DNA of 32,445 nt from Clostridia bacterium. GTDB taxonomy: Bacteria > Bacillota > Sulfobacillia > RBS10-35 > JAJYVM01. The stretch lies in assembly GCA_027314765.1 (NCBI GenBank), contig DAHVAF010000221.1:1-32445 (forward strand). Direction: 5' to 3'. Below the pieces are notes generated by a model that was given only the letters and a program-made list of their open reading frames with translations, made no database searches and had not been told where the DNA came from. A program made the position numbers and the translations under genes. Positions 7,576 through 14,984 of this stretch are shown here, piece by piece. Within the stretch, counting starts at the first letter, position 1. Every line of letters starts with the position of its first letter.

Positions 7576-8193
7576 CTGTCGTTCCAGACGATCGTCGAAT
7601 CGATCCCGGGCCTTCTGCTCGCCATCGTGCTGCACGAACTCGCGCACGGGCTGGTGGCGGACGCCCTCGGCGATCCCACCCCGCGCCGCATGGGCCGGCT
7701 GACCCTCGACCCCCTGGCCCACATCGACTGGATCGGCATGATCATGCTGGTGATCTTCCGCTTCGGCTGGGCCAAGCCCGTGATGTGCAACCCGCGGAAC
7801 TTCCGCATCAACCCGCGCCTGGGGATGCTGCTGGTGGCTCTGGCCGGCCCCGCCATGAACGTCCTGGTCGCCTTCGCCGCGATCCTCGTAGAGGCCATGC
7901 TGGCGCTGCCCTACGCCGGCGTCGGCTACGCGGTGGTCAGCCTGATCTTCCTCTATAATGTCTTCTTCGCCATCTTCAACATCCTGCCGATCCCGCCGCT
8001 GGACGGCAGCAAGGTGCTGGCGCTGCTCGGGCCCGAGGCCGAGCGGCTGATGCACATGATCGAGCCCTTCGGATGGATCATCCTGCTGGTCGCCGTCTAC
8101 ACCGGCTTCATCAGCCCGCTGCTGAACGCCATGGCGAGCGGCCTGGCCCAGTTCCTGCTTGCGGTGGCCTCGCTGCTGGGGGTGGGCGGGTGA
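7576..8193 (+). CDS. Site-2-type M50 zinc metalloprotease, non-canonical start
   Basis: This membrane protein of about 205 residues belongs to the M50 family (short, YwhC-like branch), intramembrane zinc proteases. The zinc site HELAHGLVADALGD is complete (HExxH), and the second conserved motif, NILPIPPLDGSKVL, supplies the third metal ligand Asp. Five or six hydrophobic segments are visible. The frame has no ATG, GTG or TTG between the lysA stop and the zinc motif; the first canonical codon is GTG 7627, which would remove the first helix. CTG 7576 is proposed because it gives the normal family N-terminus (SFQTIVESIPGLLLAIVLHE). The stop TGA overlaps the GTG of scpA (GTGA, 8190-8193). Confidence 0.88.
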   Translation: MSFQTIVESIPGLLLAIVLHELAHGLVADALGDPTPRRMGRLTLDPLAHIDWIGMIMLVIFRFGWAKPVMCNPRNFRINPRLGMLLVALAGPAMNVLVAFAAILVEAMLALPYAGVGYAVVSLIFLYNVFFAIFNILPIPPLDGSKVLALLGPEAERLMHMIEPFGWIILLVAVYTGFISPLLNAMASGLAQFLLAVASLLGVGG

Positions 8194-8873
8194 TCGACCG
8201 GCTGCGGCAGCTCGCGGCCGCGCTGGAGGGCGGCGGCGAGGATCCCGCCAAGCTCCAAGTGGCCGCCGCATTCACGGATTTGGACGCGGCGTACGCCGCG
8301 TCCGATCTCGACGATCAGAGCCTGGCGCTGACCTTGGCCGCGCGCGCGGTCGAGCTCAAAGCGCGGGCCCTGCTGCCCGGCGCGGTGCCCGCCGAGGAGC
8401 CGGGGCCGGAGGACGCGGCGGAGGAGACCCCCGAGGCGCTCGCGCAGCGCCTGGCCGCGTACGACGCCTTCCGCGAGGCGGCGCAGGTGCTCCGCACGTA
8501 CGAGGAGGCGCGCAGCCAGCGGTTCGGACGGCCGGCCGCCCCGGCGCCGGGGCCCGCCGACCCGCCGCCCGTGCCGTTCGAGACGCTCCTCACCATGTTC
8601 GCCGCCATCTGGGAGCGGGCGCGGGCCGACGGCCGCACGGTAGCCCGCCAGGAGCTGACCGTGCTGGCGCGCATGGACGAGCTGCGGGCCGTGCTGCGCG
8701 CGGCCGCCGGGCCGGTGGCCTTCGAGGCGCTCTTCGCCGGGGACGCGCGGCGCATGCAGGTGATCGTCACCTTCCTCGCCCTGCTGGAGCTCGTGCGGCT
8801 GGGACACGCCGTGCTGCTGCAGGAGGAGCCGTTCGGCCCGCTGGCCGTGGTGGCGGCGGCGGTGGCCGAGTGA
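8190..8873 (+). CDS. scpA: Segregation and condensation protein A (kleisin), N-terminally short
   Basis: ScpA is the kleisin that bridges the two SMC ATPase heads and, with ScpB, forms the bacterial condensin. The 227-residue protein aligns with Bacillus ScpA along most of its length: SLALTLAARAVELKARALLPG matches the LVMAATLLxIKSRMLLP block, AQRLAAYDAFREAAQVLRTYEE matches the central helix, and MQVIVTFLALLELVRLG matches the C-terminal winged helix. The usual opening (strand plus FEGPLDLLL) is missing; the coding frame begins only at the equivalent of the following helix. It starts at GTG 8190, overlapping the protease stop. scpB follows after 76 bases, as in Bacillus. Confidence 0.88.
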   Translation: MIDRLRQLAAALEGGGEDPAKLQVAAAFTDLDAAYAASDLDDQSLALTLAARAVELKARALLPGAVPAEEPGPEDAAEETPEALAQRLAAYDAFREAAQVLRTYEEARSQRFGRPAAPAPGPADPPPVPFETLLTMFAAIWERARADGRTVARQELTVLARMDELRAVLRAAAGPVAFEALFAGDARRMQVIVTFLALLELVRLGHAVLLQEEPFGPLAVVAAAVAE

Positions 8874-8949
8874 GCCAGCGGCTGGCGGCCGGGAGCGGCG
8901 GCGGGGCTGGGGTGGTGCACCGGTCGCGCCCTGGGGTGGTGGCGGCGGA

Positions 8950-9489
8950 GTGAGCCCGCTGACGGCACGGGTCGAGGCGCTCCTGTTCGCGGCCGCCGAG
9001 CCGGTCACCCCGGTGGCGCTGGCGCAGGCCGCGGGCGTGTCGGAGGCTGAGGTGGGGCTGGCCCTCTCCGAGCTGACCAGCCACCTCGAGCAGGAGGAGC
9101 ATGGCTTCGCGCTGGCGGCGGTGGCGGGCGGCTACCAGCTGCTGACGCGCGAGGCCCACGCGGACGCCGTCACGGCCCTGCTGCAGCGGCGGCGGCCACC
9201 GCTCACGCGCGCGGCCATGGAGACGCTCGCCGTCATCGTGTTCCGCCAGCCCGTCACGCGGGCGGAGGTCGACGACCTGCGCGGCGTGCGCTCGGAGGGC
9301 GCCCTGCTCACGCTGGTGGAGCGCGGCCTCGTGGCCGAGGTCGGGCGCGACCCGGGGCCCGGGCGGCCCATGCGCTACGGCACCACGCGCCGCTTCCTGG
9401 AGTATTTCGGGCTGCGGGACCTGACGGACCTGGAGGCCGCGAAGGCGGCGCTGGCCCAGCGCGTCGCCGACTCCGAGGAGCCGGCCTGA
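8950..9489 (+). CDS. scpB: Segregation and condensation protein B
   Basis: ScpB is the tandem winged-helix (KITE) dimer that binds the ScpA kleisin and regulates SMC loading. Family landmarks in this 179-residue protein are LTARVEALLFAAAEPVTPVALAQAAGVS, GFALAAVAGGYQLLTR, LTRAAMETLAVIVFRQPVTRAEVDDLRGVRSEGALLTLVERGLV, and the terminal GRPMRYGTTRRFLEYFGL. Length is normal. The start is GTG 8950, directly after the unassigned spacer 8874-8949, which holds a GCCAGC-G-GCTGGC hairpin near 8875 but no clear gene. scpA and scpB are probably co-transcribed with the M50 gene and lysA. Confidence 0.95.
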   Translation: MSPLTARVEALLFAAAEPVTPVALAQAAGVSEAEVGLALSELTSHLEQEEHGFALAAVAGGYQLLTREAHADAVTALLQRRRPPLTRAAMETLAVIVFRQPVTRAEVDDLRGVRSEGALLTLVERGLVAEVGRDPGPGRPMRYGTTRRFLEYFGLRDLTDLEAAKAALAQRVADSEEPA

Positions 9490-9496
9490 CGCGCGC

Positions 9497-9756
9497 CCGC
9501 GGCTCGATCTCGCGGTCAACGACGGAATCAGACCGACTCGAGCGCCCGGTGAAGAACGGGATCAGGCGGGCGACCAGCCACCGACCCACAACAGAAACTT
9601 TCCCGCGACCCCCCGCCGACCGACTCCCAGCGCCAGCGAATTCCGCGTCGGGCGCCCGCCCCGGGGGGCCCCCGACCGCGGCTCGAGCAGCGCGAGCAGC
9701 ATGTCGACGAGGCCGACGAACAGCGGCATCAGGCCGGCGATCAGCCACGGGCCCAC
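9497..9756. repeat. Diverged direct duplication after scpB
   Basis: Segments 9497-9589 and 9676-9756 resemble each other: both open with CCGCGGCTCGA and close with a stretch like ATCAGGCxGGCGAxCAGCCAC followed by CCCAC. Translated on the minus strand, the copies give VGPWLIAGLMPLFVGLVDM (second) and VGRWLVARLIPFFTG (first). This suggests a duplicated membrane-helix coding segment, of which one copy has decayed. Confidence 0.4.
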
Positions 9757-9789
9757 CCGCGAGCCCCTGTGGTCGTTTGGCTTCCCCAT
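9562..9789 (-). CDS. Possible small membrane peptide (duplicated, partly decayed)
   Basis: The frame from ATG 9789 encodes a basic start (MGKPNDHRGSR), then a good membrane helix (VGPWLIAGLMPLFVGLVDMLLALLE), then a Gly/Arg-rich tail to 76 residues. Small one-helix proteins with a LIPLFVG-type core are common in Bacillota, which makes the first ~40 residues believable. The tail runs into the second, decayed copy of the same segment, so the true gene may be shorter or disrupted. No strong ribosome site is present. It is divergent from, and shares its CATG with, the protease fragment at 9788. It should be treated as tentative. Confidence 0.3.
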   Translation of the reverse strand: MGKPNDHRGSRVGPWLIAGLMPLFVGLVDMLLALLEPRSGAPRGGRPTRNSLALGVGRRGVAGKFLLWVGGWSPA

Positions 9790-10084
9790 GCGCACCCGCA
9801 GCCGGGCCCGGGCATACCCCGACGCGGATGGCAGGGTCCGGGTGGCGGCCGGCCATGTCCCCGCGCCCGCCGGCGAGGGCCTCTTCGCGGCGGACCTCGA
9901 CGGGTGCAGCGGCCACAGCGGCGGGCCGGTGGTGGACGAGCGCGGAGCGGTGCTCGGCATCATCCACAACGTCGACCCACCCGGCGAGCAGGCGCGCCGC
10001 GGCACGGCCTTCCAGGGAGGCATCCTGTGCGTCGTCGGCCCGCAGCCCGGCAGCCCCGCGCTCCGGGCGGCGCTGCGCCCCTGA
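9788..10084 (+). pseudogene. Remnant of a trypsin-like serine protease
   Basis: The frame encodes up to 98 residues with a clear chymotrypsin-fold C-terminal signature: DGCSGHSGGPVVDERGAVLGIIHNVDP, where GHSGGP carries the nucleophile serine of the GxSGGP motif. Similarity upstream of this motif is minimal: the domain half carrying the catalytic His and Asp is absent, and the upstream DNA is a duplicated, non-coding-looking segment. It therefore appears to be the tail of a secreted or HtrA-like protease that has been truncated. A small, still-translated protein cannot be excluded, because the third-position bias remains coding-like. Confidence 0.45.
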
Positions 10085-10135
10085 CCCCGACCCGGCACGC
10101 CCGCGCTCGCGCCCGCAATTGGGGATGCTGGGCAT

Positions 10136-10816
10136 GTGCGCCACGCGCTGCCCTGGCTGATCCCGGCCGCGCTCCTGCTGGCCCTCCTTGCGGCGGCGGT
10201 CCTGTCGCCCGTGGAGGTCCGGCTGCGGGCGAGGGCCCTGAACGACAACCTGGTCCGGCCGCGGATCGACGTCCGCCTGCTCTGGGGCCTGGTCCACTTC
10301 CGTCCGCCGGTGCGCCTTCCTCGCCACCCCCTGCGCGACCTCGTGGCAAGGCTGGGGCTGCCCCTCGGCGACGCACAGCGGCACTCGCCGCCGCAGCCGT
10401 CTCGATCGCGGCCGCAGGTTCGCGGCGGAGCCGGCACCGCCACGGGGCGGCGGGCGACGGACGGACTGCAGCACGCCGCCTCCGGAACACCCGCCCGCCG
10501 CTACCTCTTTGTGGCCGCCCGCGCCGTGTCCGTCCGCCGGCTCCAATTGGGCATCGCCTTCCAGGCCGGAGACCCTGCCCGCACCGCCGTCGCCGCCGGG
10601 ACAGCCTGGGCGGTGCTCGCCGGCGCCGTGGCCGCCCTGGCCACGTACATCCGCTTCGAGCGGCCGCCAAGCCTTGAGGTCCGGCCGCTCTTTTCCGGCC
10701 CGGCCCGCCTCCGCGTCCGCTTCGACTGCATACTGACGGCACGGCTCGGCCACGTTATGGTCGCCGCATTGCGCAGCGTGCTCGGCGGCATCAGCGAAAG
10801 GGGCGACGCGGCGTGA
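10136..10816 (+). CDS. DUF2953 membrane-anchored protein (YtfI-like)
   Basis: This 226-residue protein matches the DUF2953 family (Bacillus YtfI) by layout and position. One N-terminal membrane helix (ALPWLIPAALLLALLAAAVL) is followed by a strand VEVRLRARALNDNLVRPRIDVRLLWGLVHF, which is the hallmark 'LxxxxxxxxRLLWGLV' opening of the family. A variable linker follows, then a C-terminal region with AWAVLAGAVAALATYI and RPLFSGPARLRVRFDCILTARLGHVMVAAL. Function is unknown; in spore formers the gene regularly precedes gerW/ytfJ. Here its stop overlaps the gerW GTG start by 4 bases (10813-10816). The linker (residues ~75-125) is longer and less conserved than usual. Confidence 0.8.
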   Translation: MRHALPWLIPAALLLALLAAAVLSPVEVRLRARALNDNLVRPRIDVRLLWGLVHFRPPVRLPRHPLRDLVARLGLPLGDAQRHSPPQPSRSRPQVRGGAGTATGRRATDGLQHAASGTPARRYLFVAARAVSVRRLQLGIAFQAGDPARTAVAAGTAWAVLAGAVAALATYIRFERPPSLEVRPLFSGPARLRVRFDCILTARLGHVMVAALRSVLGGISERGDAA

Positions 10817-11271
10817 ACGACCACCCGATCCAGGGCCTGATGCAGACCGCGATGGAGGCCATCAAGGGGATGGTCGACGTCGGGACGGTCATCGGCGATG
10901 CCGTCGAGACGAAGAACGGCACCCTGGTCATCCCCGTCTCATCCGTCTCCTTCGGCTTCGCCGCCGGCGGCACGGAGTTCGGCCGCACCGAGGCCAAGCG
11001 CGAGGAGGCCGTGGCCCACCCGTTCGGCGGCGGCAGCGGCGCCGGCGTCAGCGTGCGGCCCGTCGGCTTTCTGGTCGTCCACCAGGACCAGGTCCGCATG
11101 CTGCCCGTGGACGAGAACGCTGCCCTGGAGCGCATGGTTGACCTGGCGCCCGAGATCCTCGAGCGCATCCGGGCGATGTGGAGCGACCGCAGGTCGGCCC
11201 GCAACAACGGCACGGCCGGCCAGCCCGACATTGCGGAAAGCATCGACCGCCCGCGGGTCGTCACCCCGTAG
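10813..11271 (+). CDS. gerW: Spore protein GerW (YtfJ family)
   Basis: GerW/YtfJ is a small soluble spore protein required for efficient germination in Bacillus. The 152-residue protein carries the family core: HPIQGLMQTAMEAIKGMVDVGTVIGDAVE, then TLVIPVSSVSFGFAAGGTEF, the glycine-rich PFGGGSGAGVSVRPVGFLVV, and VRMLPVDENAALERMVDLAPEILERI. It starts at a GTG overlapping the DUF2953 stop, the same two-gene arrangement as ytfI-ytfJ. In Bacillus it is expressed late in the forespore; no recognisable sigma-G or sigma-F promoter was found here, so regulation is inferred only. A hairpin directly after the gene probably ends the operon. Confidence 0.95.
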   Translation: MNDHPIQGLMQTAMEAIKGMVDVGTVIGDAVETKNGTLVIPVSSVSFGFAAGGTEFGRTEAKREEAVAHPFGGGSGAGVSVRPVGFLVVHQDQVRMLPVDENAALERMVDLAPEILERIRAMWSDRRSARNNGTAGQPDIAESIDRPRVVTP

Positions 11272-11278
11272 ACGGCCG

Positions 11279-11295
11279 CGGGCGGAAGCCGCCCG
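11279..11295 (+). terminator. Candidate terminator hairpin after gerW
   Basis: CGGGCGG-AAG-CCGCCCG forms a perfect 7-bp GC stem with a 3-base loop, followed by a pyrimidine-rich stretch (TCGCCTGCTCTTCCC) rather than a true U-tract. Its place 8 bases after the gerW stop and 150 bases before the Ku gene fits an operon boundary. Confidence 0.5.
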
Positions 11296-11445
11296 TCGCC
11301 TGCTCTTCCCAGGACCCGGCACCGCGCGGTCCTCGGCCGACCCTGGCCGCCGCAGGGCGCAGAGACCTGCCAGACGCGCCACGATCCGCATGGACGCGCA
11401 GAATTTGGCGCTCATCCACCGCCCGCGCGGGGAGACACTCTTATT

Positions 11446-13353
11446 ATGCGAAGTCTGTGGAAGGGCGCGGTCACGTTCGGCCTCGTGCATGTGCCCGTGC
11501 GGCTCTATGCCGCCACCGAGGACCACGACGTGCATTTCCGCCAGCTGCACGGCGCCTGCCACACGCCCATCCAGTACCGCCGCTACTGCCCGCACTGCGA
11601 GGCGGAGGTCGAGCGCGAGGACATTGCGCGCGCCGTGGAGGTCGCGCCGGACGAGTACGTCGAGGTGAGCTCCGCCGACCTGGACGACCTGCCCCTGCCG
11701 ACCCTTCACGCCATCGAGATTTTGGAGTTTGTGCCCCTGCAGGACGTCGACCCCGTCTACTTCGAGCGCGGCTACTACGTGGGCCCGGGCGACGGCGGGG
11801 CGCGGGCCTTCGCCCTGCTGCGCGCGGTCCTGGCCGAGGCGGGCCGCGCGGCCCTGACCAAGGTCGCCCTCCGCGCCAAGGAGAGCCTGGCCCTGCTGCG
11901 CGTCGCCGGGCCGGCCCTGGCGCTGGAGACGATGTACTACCCCGACGAGGTGCGTCCCGTGGCCGACGTCGAGGGCCTGCCGCCGCCCATGGCGGTCGAT
12001 GCCCGCGAGATGGCCATGGCCCAGGAGCTGGTGGACCGCCTGAGCGGCCCGTTTGTGCCGCAGCGCTACCACGACAACTACCGCCTGGCCCTGCGCGACG
12101 TGCTGGACCGCAGGGCCGCGGGGCGGGCCGTCGTGCGTCCCGCCGCGGCGCCGGAGGCCCAGGGCTTCGAGGACCTTCTGGCGGCGCTGCAGGCATCCGT
12201 GCGCGCGGCGGAGGCCCGGTCGGCGGCGGCGGGGGTGGAGTCGGGCGCCCCCAACCCCGACCCGGCCGTGCGGCCCGCCCGTGGACAGAGCCGGCGGCGC
12301 GCCGCCCGACAGCCACGGCCCGCTCCCCGTGGAGCCAGTTGGGCACCCGGAGACCCGACCCGGAGCCCCGTCCGCCCCGACGCGGCGTGGCCGCCGATGA
12401 CGGGCGGTGGACGCGACGCCGGCGGCCTGAGCGCCCCGCCGCGGCCGCGAGCGGCCCTCTCCAACCCGGACAAGCCCCTCTGGCCGGAGGCGGAGCCGGA
12501 CGGCGCCGGCCCCGGCCTCACCAAGCGCGACTTCGCCGCCTACCTGGTGGCGGTGGCTCCGGCGCTCCTGCCGCATCTGCGCGACCGCCCGCTGGTGCTC
12601 ACGCGCTACCCGCACGGCGCCGCCGGGCCGTGGTTTTACCAGAAGAACCTGCCCGAAGGCGCCCCGGCCTGGATTCAGACGTACACCTTCCGTGGCCGCG
12701 GCGGCCGCGCCATCCGCTACGTGCTCTGCCATGACGAGCGCCCCCTGCTCTGGCTCGCCGGCCAGGCCGCCATCGAGTTTCACCCCTGGCTGTCGACGAC
12801 GGCAGCCCCGGAGCTGCCGGACCGCCTGGTGGTCGACCTCGACCCCATGGCGCCCGCCACGTTCACGGACGCCCGCCCCCTGGCCGCCGCGGTCCGCGAG
12901 ATCCTGGACCGGGCCGGCCTGCGCGGATACCCGAAGACCTCGGGCGCCACCGGCATTCACATCTTCGTGCCCATCGCCCCGCGGTACAGCTACCGCGCCG
13001 TTCAGAGCCTGGTGCGCGCCATCGGCGCCGCCCTGCTGCGCGCCTGGCCCGAACGCGTGACGCTCGAGCGCGCCGTGAGCCGCCGGGCGGGCCGCGTCTA
13101 CGTGGACTACCTGCAAAACGCCCAGGGCAAGACGCTGGTCGCCCCGTACGCCCCGCGGCCGCTGCCCGGTGCGCCCGTATCGACGCCGTTCGCCTGGGGC
13201 GAGCTCGCCACGGCCCGGCCCGGGGCCTGGACGCTGCGATCCGTGCCGGCGCGCGTTCGCGCGCGCGGCGACCCCTTTTCCGGTGTCCTGGATGGTGGCC
13301 AAGATCTGGAGCCCCTGGCGGAGCTCCTGGGGGTGGAGCGGTCGTGGCGCTGA
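11446..13353 (+). CDS. Ku-LigD polymerase-domain fusion protein
   Basis: A single 635-residue frame joins two end-joining proteins normally made separately or as Ku plus LigD. Residues ~1-255 are bacterial Ku, the ring that threads onto broken DNA ends: RSLWKGAVTFGLVHVPVRLYAATE, YCPHCEAEVEREDIARAVEV, IEILEFVPLQDVDPVYFERGYYVGP, ALTKVALRAKESLALLRV and MAMAQELVDRLSGPF. A basic, Pro/Arg-rich linker (~255-345) follows. Residues ~345-635 are a LigD-type primase-polymerase: LSNPDKPLWPE, YQKNLPEGAPAW, metal ligands Asp464 and Asp466 in VVDLDP, His505 in KTSGATGIHIFVPI, and Asp554 in VYVDYLQN. All catalytic residues are intact. Ligase and nuclease domains are absent. ATG 11446 has GGGGAGA at 11429-11435. 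An internal ATG 12397 in the linker lacks a ribosome site. Confidence 0.93.
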   Translation: MRSLWKGAVTFGLVHVPVRLYAATEDHDVHFRQLHGACHTPIQYRRYCPHCEAEVEREDIARAVEVAPDEYVEVSSADLDDLPLPTLHAIEILEFVPLQDVDPVYFERGYYVGPGDGGARAFALLRAVLAEAGRAALTKVALRAKESLALLRVAGPALALETMYYPDEVRPVADVEGLPPPMAVDAREMAMAQELVDRLSGPFVPQRYHDNYRLALRDVLDRRAAGRAVVRPAAAPEAQGFEDLLAALQASVRAAEARSAAAGVESGAPNPDPAVRPARGQSRRRAARQPRPAPRGASWAPGDPTRSPVRPDAAWPPMTGGGRDAGGLSAPPRPRAALSNPDKPLWPEAEPDGAGPGLTKRDFAAYLVAVAPALLPHLRDRPLVLTRYPHGAAGPWFYQKNLPEGAPAWIQTYTFRGRGGRAIRYVLCHDERPLLWLAGQAAIEFHPWLSTTAAPELPDRLVVDLDPMAPATFTDARPLAAAVREILDRAGLRGYPKTSGATGIHIFVPIAPRYSYRAVQSLVRAIGAALLRAWPERVTLERAVSRRAGRVYVDYLQNAQGKTLVAPYAPRPLPGAPVSTPFAWGELATARPGAWTLRSVPARVRARGDPFSGVLDGGQDLEPLAELLGVERSWR

Positions 13354-14960
13354 GCTGCCTGCAGGAGCTCCGGCCCATCTGGCAGGCGCGAGGGGTCGAT
13401 TACCTGCCCTACCAGGTGCGCGCGGCGGAGCGCATCGTCGACGAGATGGGCGGCCATGGCATCCTGGCCGATGAGGTCGGCCTCGGCAAGACGATCGAGG
13501 CGGGCCTCGTCATCCGCGAGCTCATGAAGCGGGAGCGCAGCCAGCGCGTGCTGGTCCTCTGCCCCTCGGGGCTGATCTACCAGTGGCAGCGCGAGCTGAT
13601 CGACAAGTTCGACCTGCGGTTCGCGGCCTCGCCGCATCCGCTGGCCATGGGCAACCTCCCGCTGATCATCACCTCCCTCGACCAGGCCAAGCGCGACCCG
13701 GCCAAGGGCGAGCTGATGAAGCAGGCCTGGGACCTGGTGGTGGTGGACGAGGCGCACAAGCTGAAGAACCGCACCACCCAGAACCACCGTCTGGTGGCGG
13801 GCCTGCGCCGGCGGCACCTGCTGCTGCTCTCGGCGACCCCGATGCAGAATGACCTGACGGAGCTCTATGGCCTGGTCAGCCTGGTCGACCCGCAGCTCTT
13901 CGGGAGCTTTCACGCCTTCTGGCGCCAGTTTCTCCTGGACCGCCGCACCCCGAAGGACCCCGCGGCCCTGCGCGCCGTCCTGGCCAGCGTGATGATCCGC
14001 CACCGCCGCCAGGATCTGCAGATGGCATTCCCGCAGCGGCAGGTGGCGCTCCTGCCCGTCGCCCTGCGCGGGCAGGAGCGCGAGCTCTACGAGGCCGTGA
14101 CCGAGGCCGTGCGGCAGGAGTATCACCGCCGCGTGGCCGGGGAGGCCACCGTGCTGCCGCTGATCATGATGCAGCGCGAGGTGTGCTCGTCGGCGGCCGC
14201 CCTGCGCCAGACCATCGACAACGTGGGCACCAGCTGGCTCGGCGGCGAGCTCGGCGCGCTGCGGTCCCTCTGCGACGCCGTCACGGAGCAGGGCAAGGCC
14301 GTGATGCTGGAGGGGCTGCTGGAGCAAGTCCACGACCACGTGCTTGTGTATACGGAGTACCGCGCCACGCAGGACTACCTGCGCCGGCGCCTGCTGCGCC
14401 ACGGCGTGCCGGTCGTGCTGTACACGGGCGACCAGAGCGCGTACGACCGCGACCGGGCCTGCCGCCGATTCGCGCAGACGCCCGGCGCCGTCATGGTCAG
14501 CACCGAGGCCGGCGGGCAGGGGTTGAACTTTCAATTCTGCCACCATCTGGTGAACTACGACCTGCCCTGGAACCCCATGCGCGTGGAGCAGCGCATCGGC
14601 CGCATCCACCGCCTGGGGCAGCAGAGCGACGTGTTCATCTATAACCTCTACGCCCAGGGGACGGTTGAGGAGCACATCCTGCGCCTGCTGGACGAGAAGA
14701 TCCATCTCTTCCGCGAGGTCGTGGGCGAGCTGGACGTGATCCTGCGCCGCCTGGAGAAGGGCGGCCGCCGCAGCCTGGAGGCCCGGATCGCGGAGATCGT
14801 CTTCACGGCGCGCGACCCGGAGGAGGTGGCCTGGCGCTTCGACACCCTCGGCCGCCAGATCGCCCTCACCATGCGCCGGGCGCGCGAGGGGGAGCGTCAG
14901 ATCGCCCTGGACCCCGCCGTGGCGAGCGCGGCAAGCGCGCCGCCGGTAGGGAACACGTAG
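13344..14960 (+). CDS. SNF2-family DNA-dependent ATPase, coupled to Ku-polymerase
   Basis: This 538-residue protein is a compact SNF2/RapA-type superfamily 2 ATPase that should translocate on duplex DNA. Motifs in order: the opening LPYQVRAAERIV (Q-motif region), motif I DEVGLGKT (43-50), motif Ia LVLCPSGLIYQWQREL, DEAH box 135-138 (VVVDEAHKLKN), motif III LLLLSATPMQNDLTEL, then motif IV (VLVYTEYRATQDYLRRRL), motif V (VSTEAGGQGLNFQFCHHLVNYDLPWNP) and motif VI (EQRIGRIHRLGQ). There is no extra targeting domain. The GTG start at 13344 overlaps the Ku-polymerase stop by 10 bases, with GGAG in the preceding gene's end as ribosome site. The overlap implies co-expression with the end-joining protein. 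The SNF2 identity is certain; a repair role is inferred from context. Confidence 0.93.
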   Translation: MALSCLQELRPIWQARGVDYLPYQVRAAERIVDEMGGHGILADEVGLGKTIEAGLVIRELMKRERSQRVLVLCPSGLIYQWQRELIDKFDLRFAASPHPLAMGNLPLIITSLDQAKRDPAKGELMKQAWDLVVVDEAHKLKNRTTQNHRLVAGLRRRHLLLLSATPMQNDLTELYGLVSLVDPQLFGSFHAFWRQFLLDRRTPKDPAALRAVLASVMIRHRRQDLQMAFPQRQVALLPVALRGQERELYEAVTEAVRQEYHRRVAGEATVLPLIMMQREVCSSAAALRQTIDNVGTSWLGGELGALRSLCDAVTEQGKAVMLEGLLEQVHDHVLVYTEYRATQDYLRRRLLRHGVPVVLYTGDQSAYDRDRACRRFAQTPGAVMVSTEAGGQGLNFQFCHHLVNYDLPWNPMRVEQRIGRIHRLGQQSDVFIYNLYAQGTVEEHILRLLDEKIHLFREVVGELDVILRRLEKGGRRSLEARIAEIVFTARDPEEVAWRFDTLGRQIALTMRRAREGERQIALDPAVASAASAPPVGNT

Positions 14961-14984
14961 CGCAAGCGCGAATGATCTGCCCCC

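Noticed and set aside
6013-8193. A single long plus-strand protein spanning lysA and the M50 gene
   Set aside because: Its first ~500 residues are an Arg/Gly-rich out-of-frame reading of lysA; only the part after 7576 resembles a real protein.
11446-13353. Two separate genes (ku, then ligD-pol) joined by a sequencing error
   Set aside because: The frame is continuous, neither domain is truncated, and no ribosome site precedes the only internal ATG (12397). A read-level check is still listed under findings.
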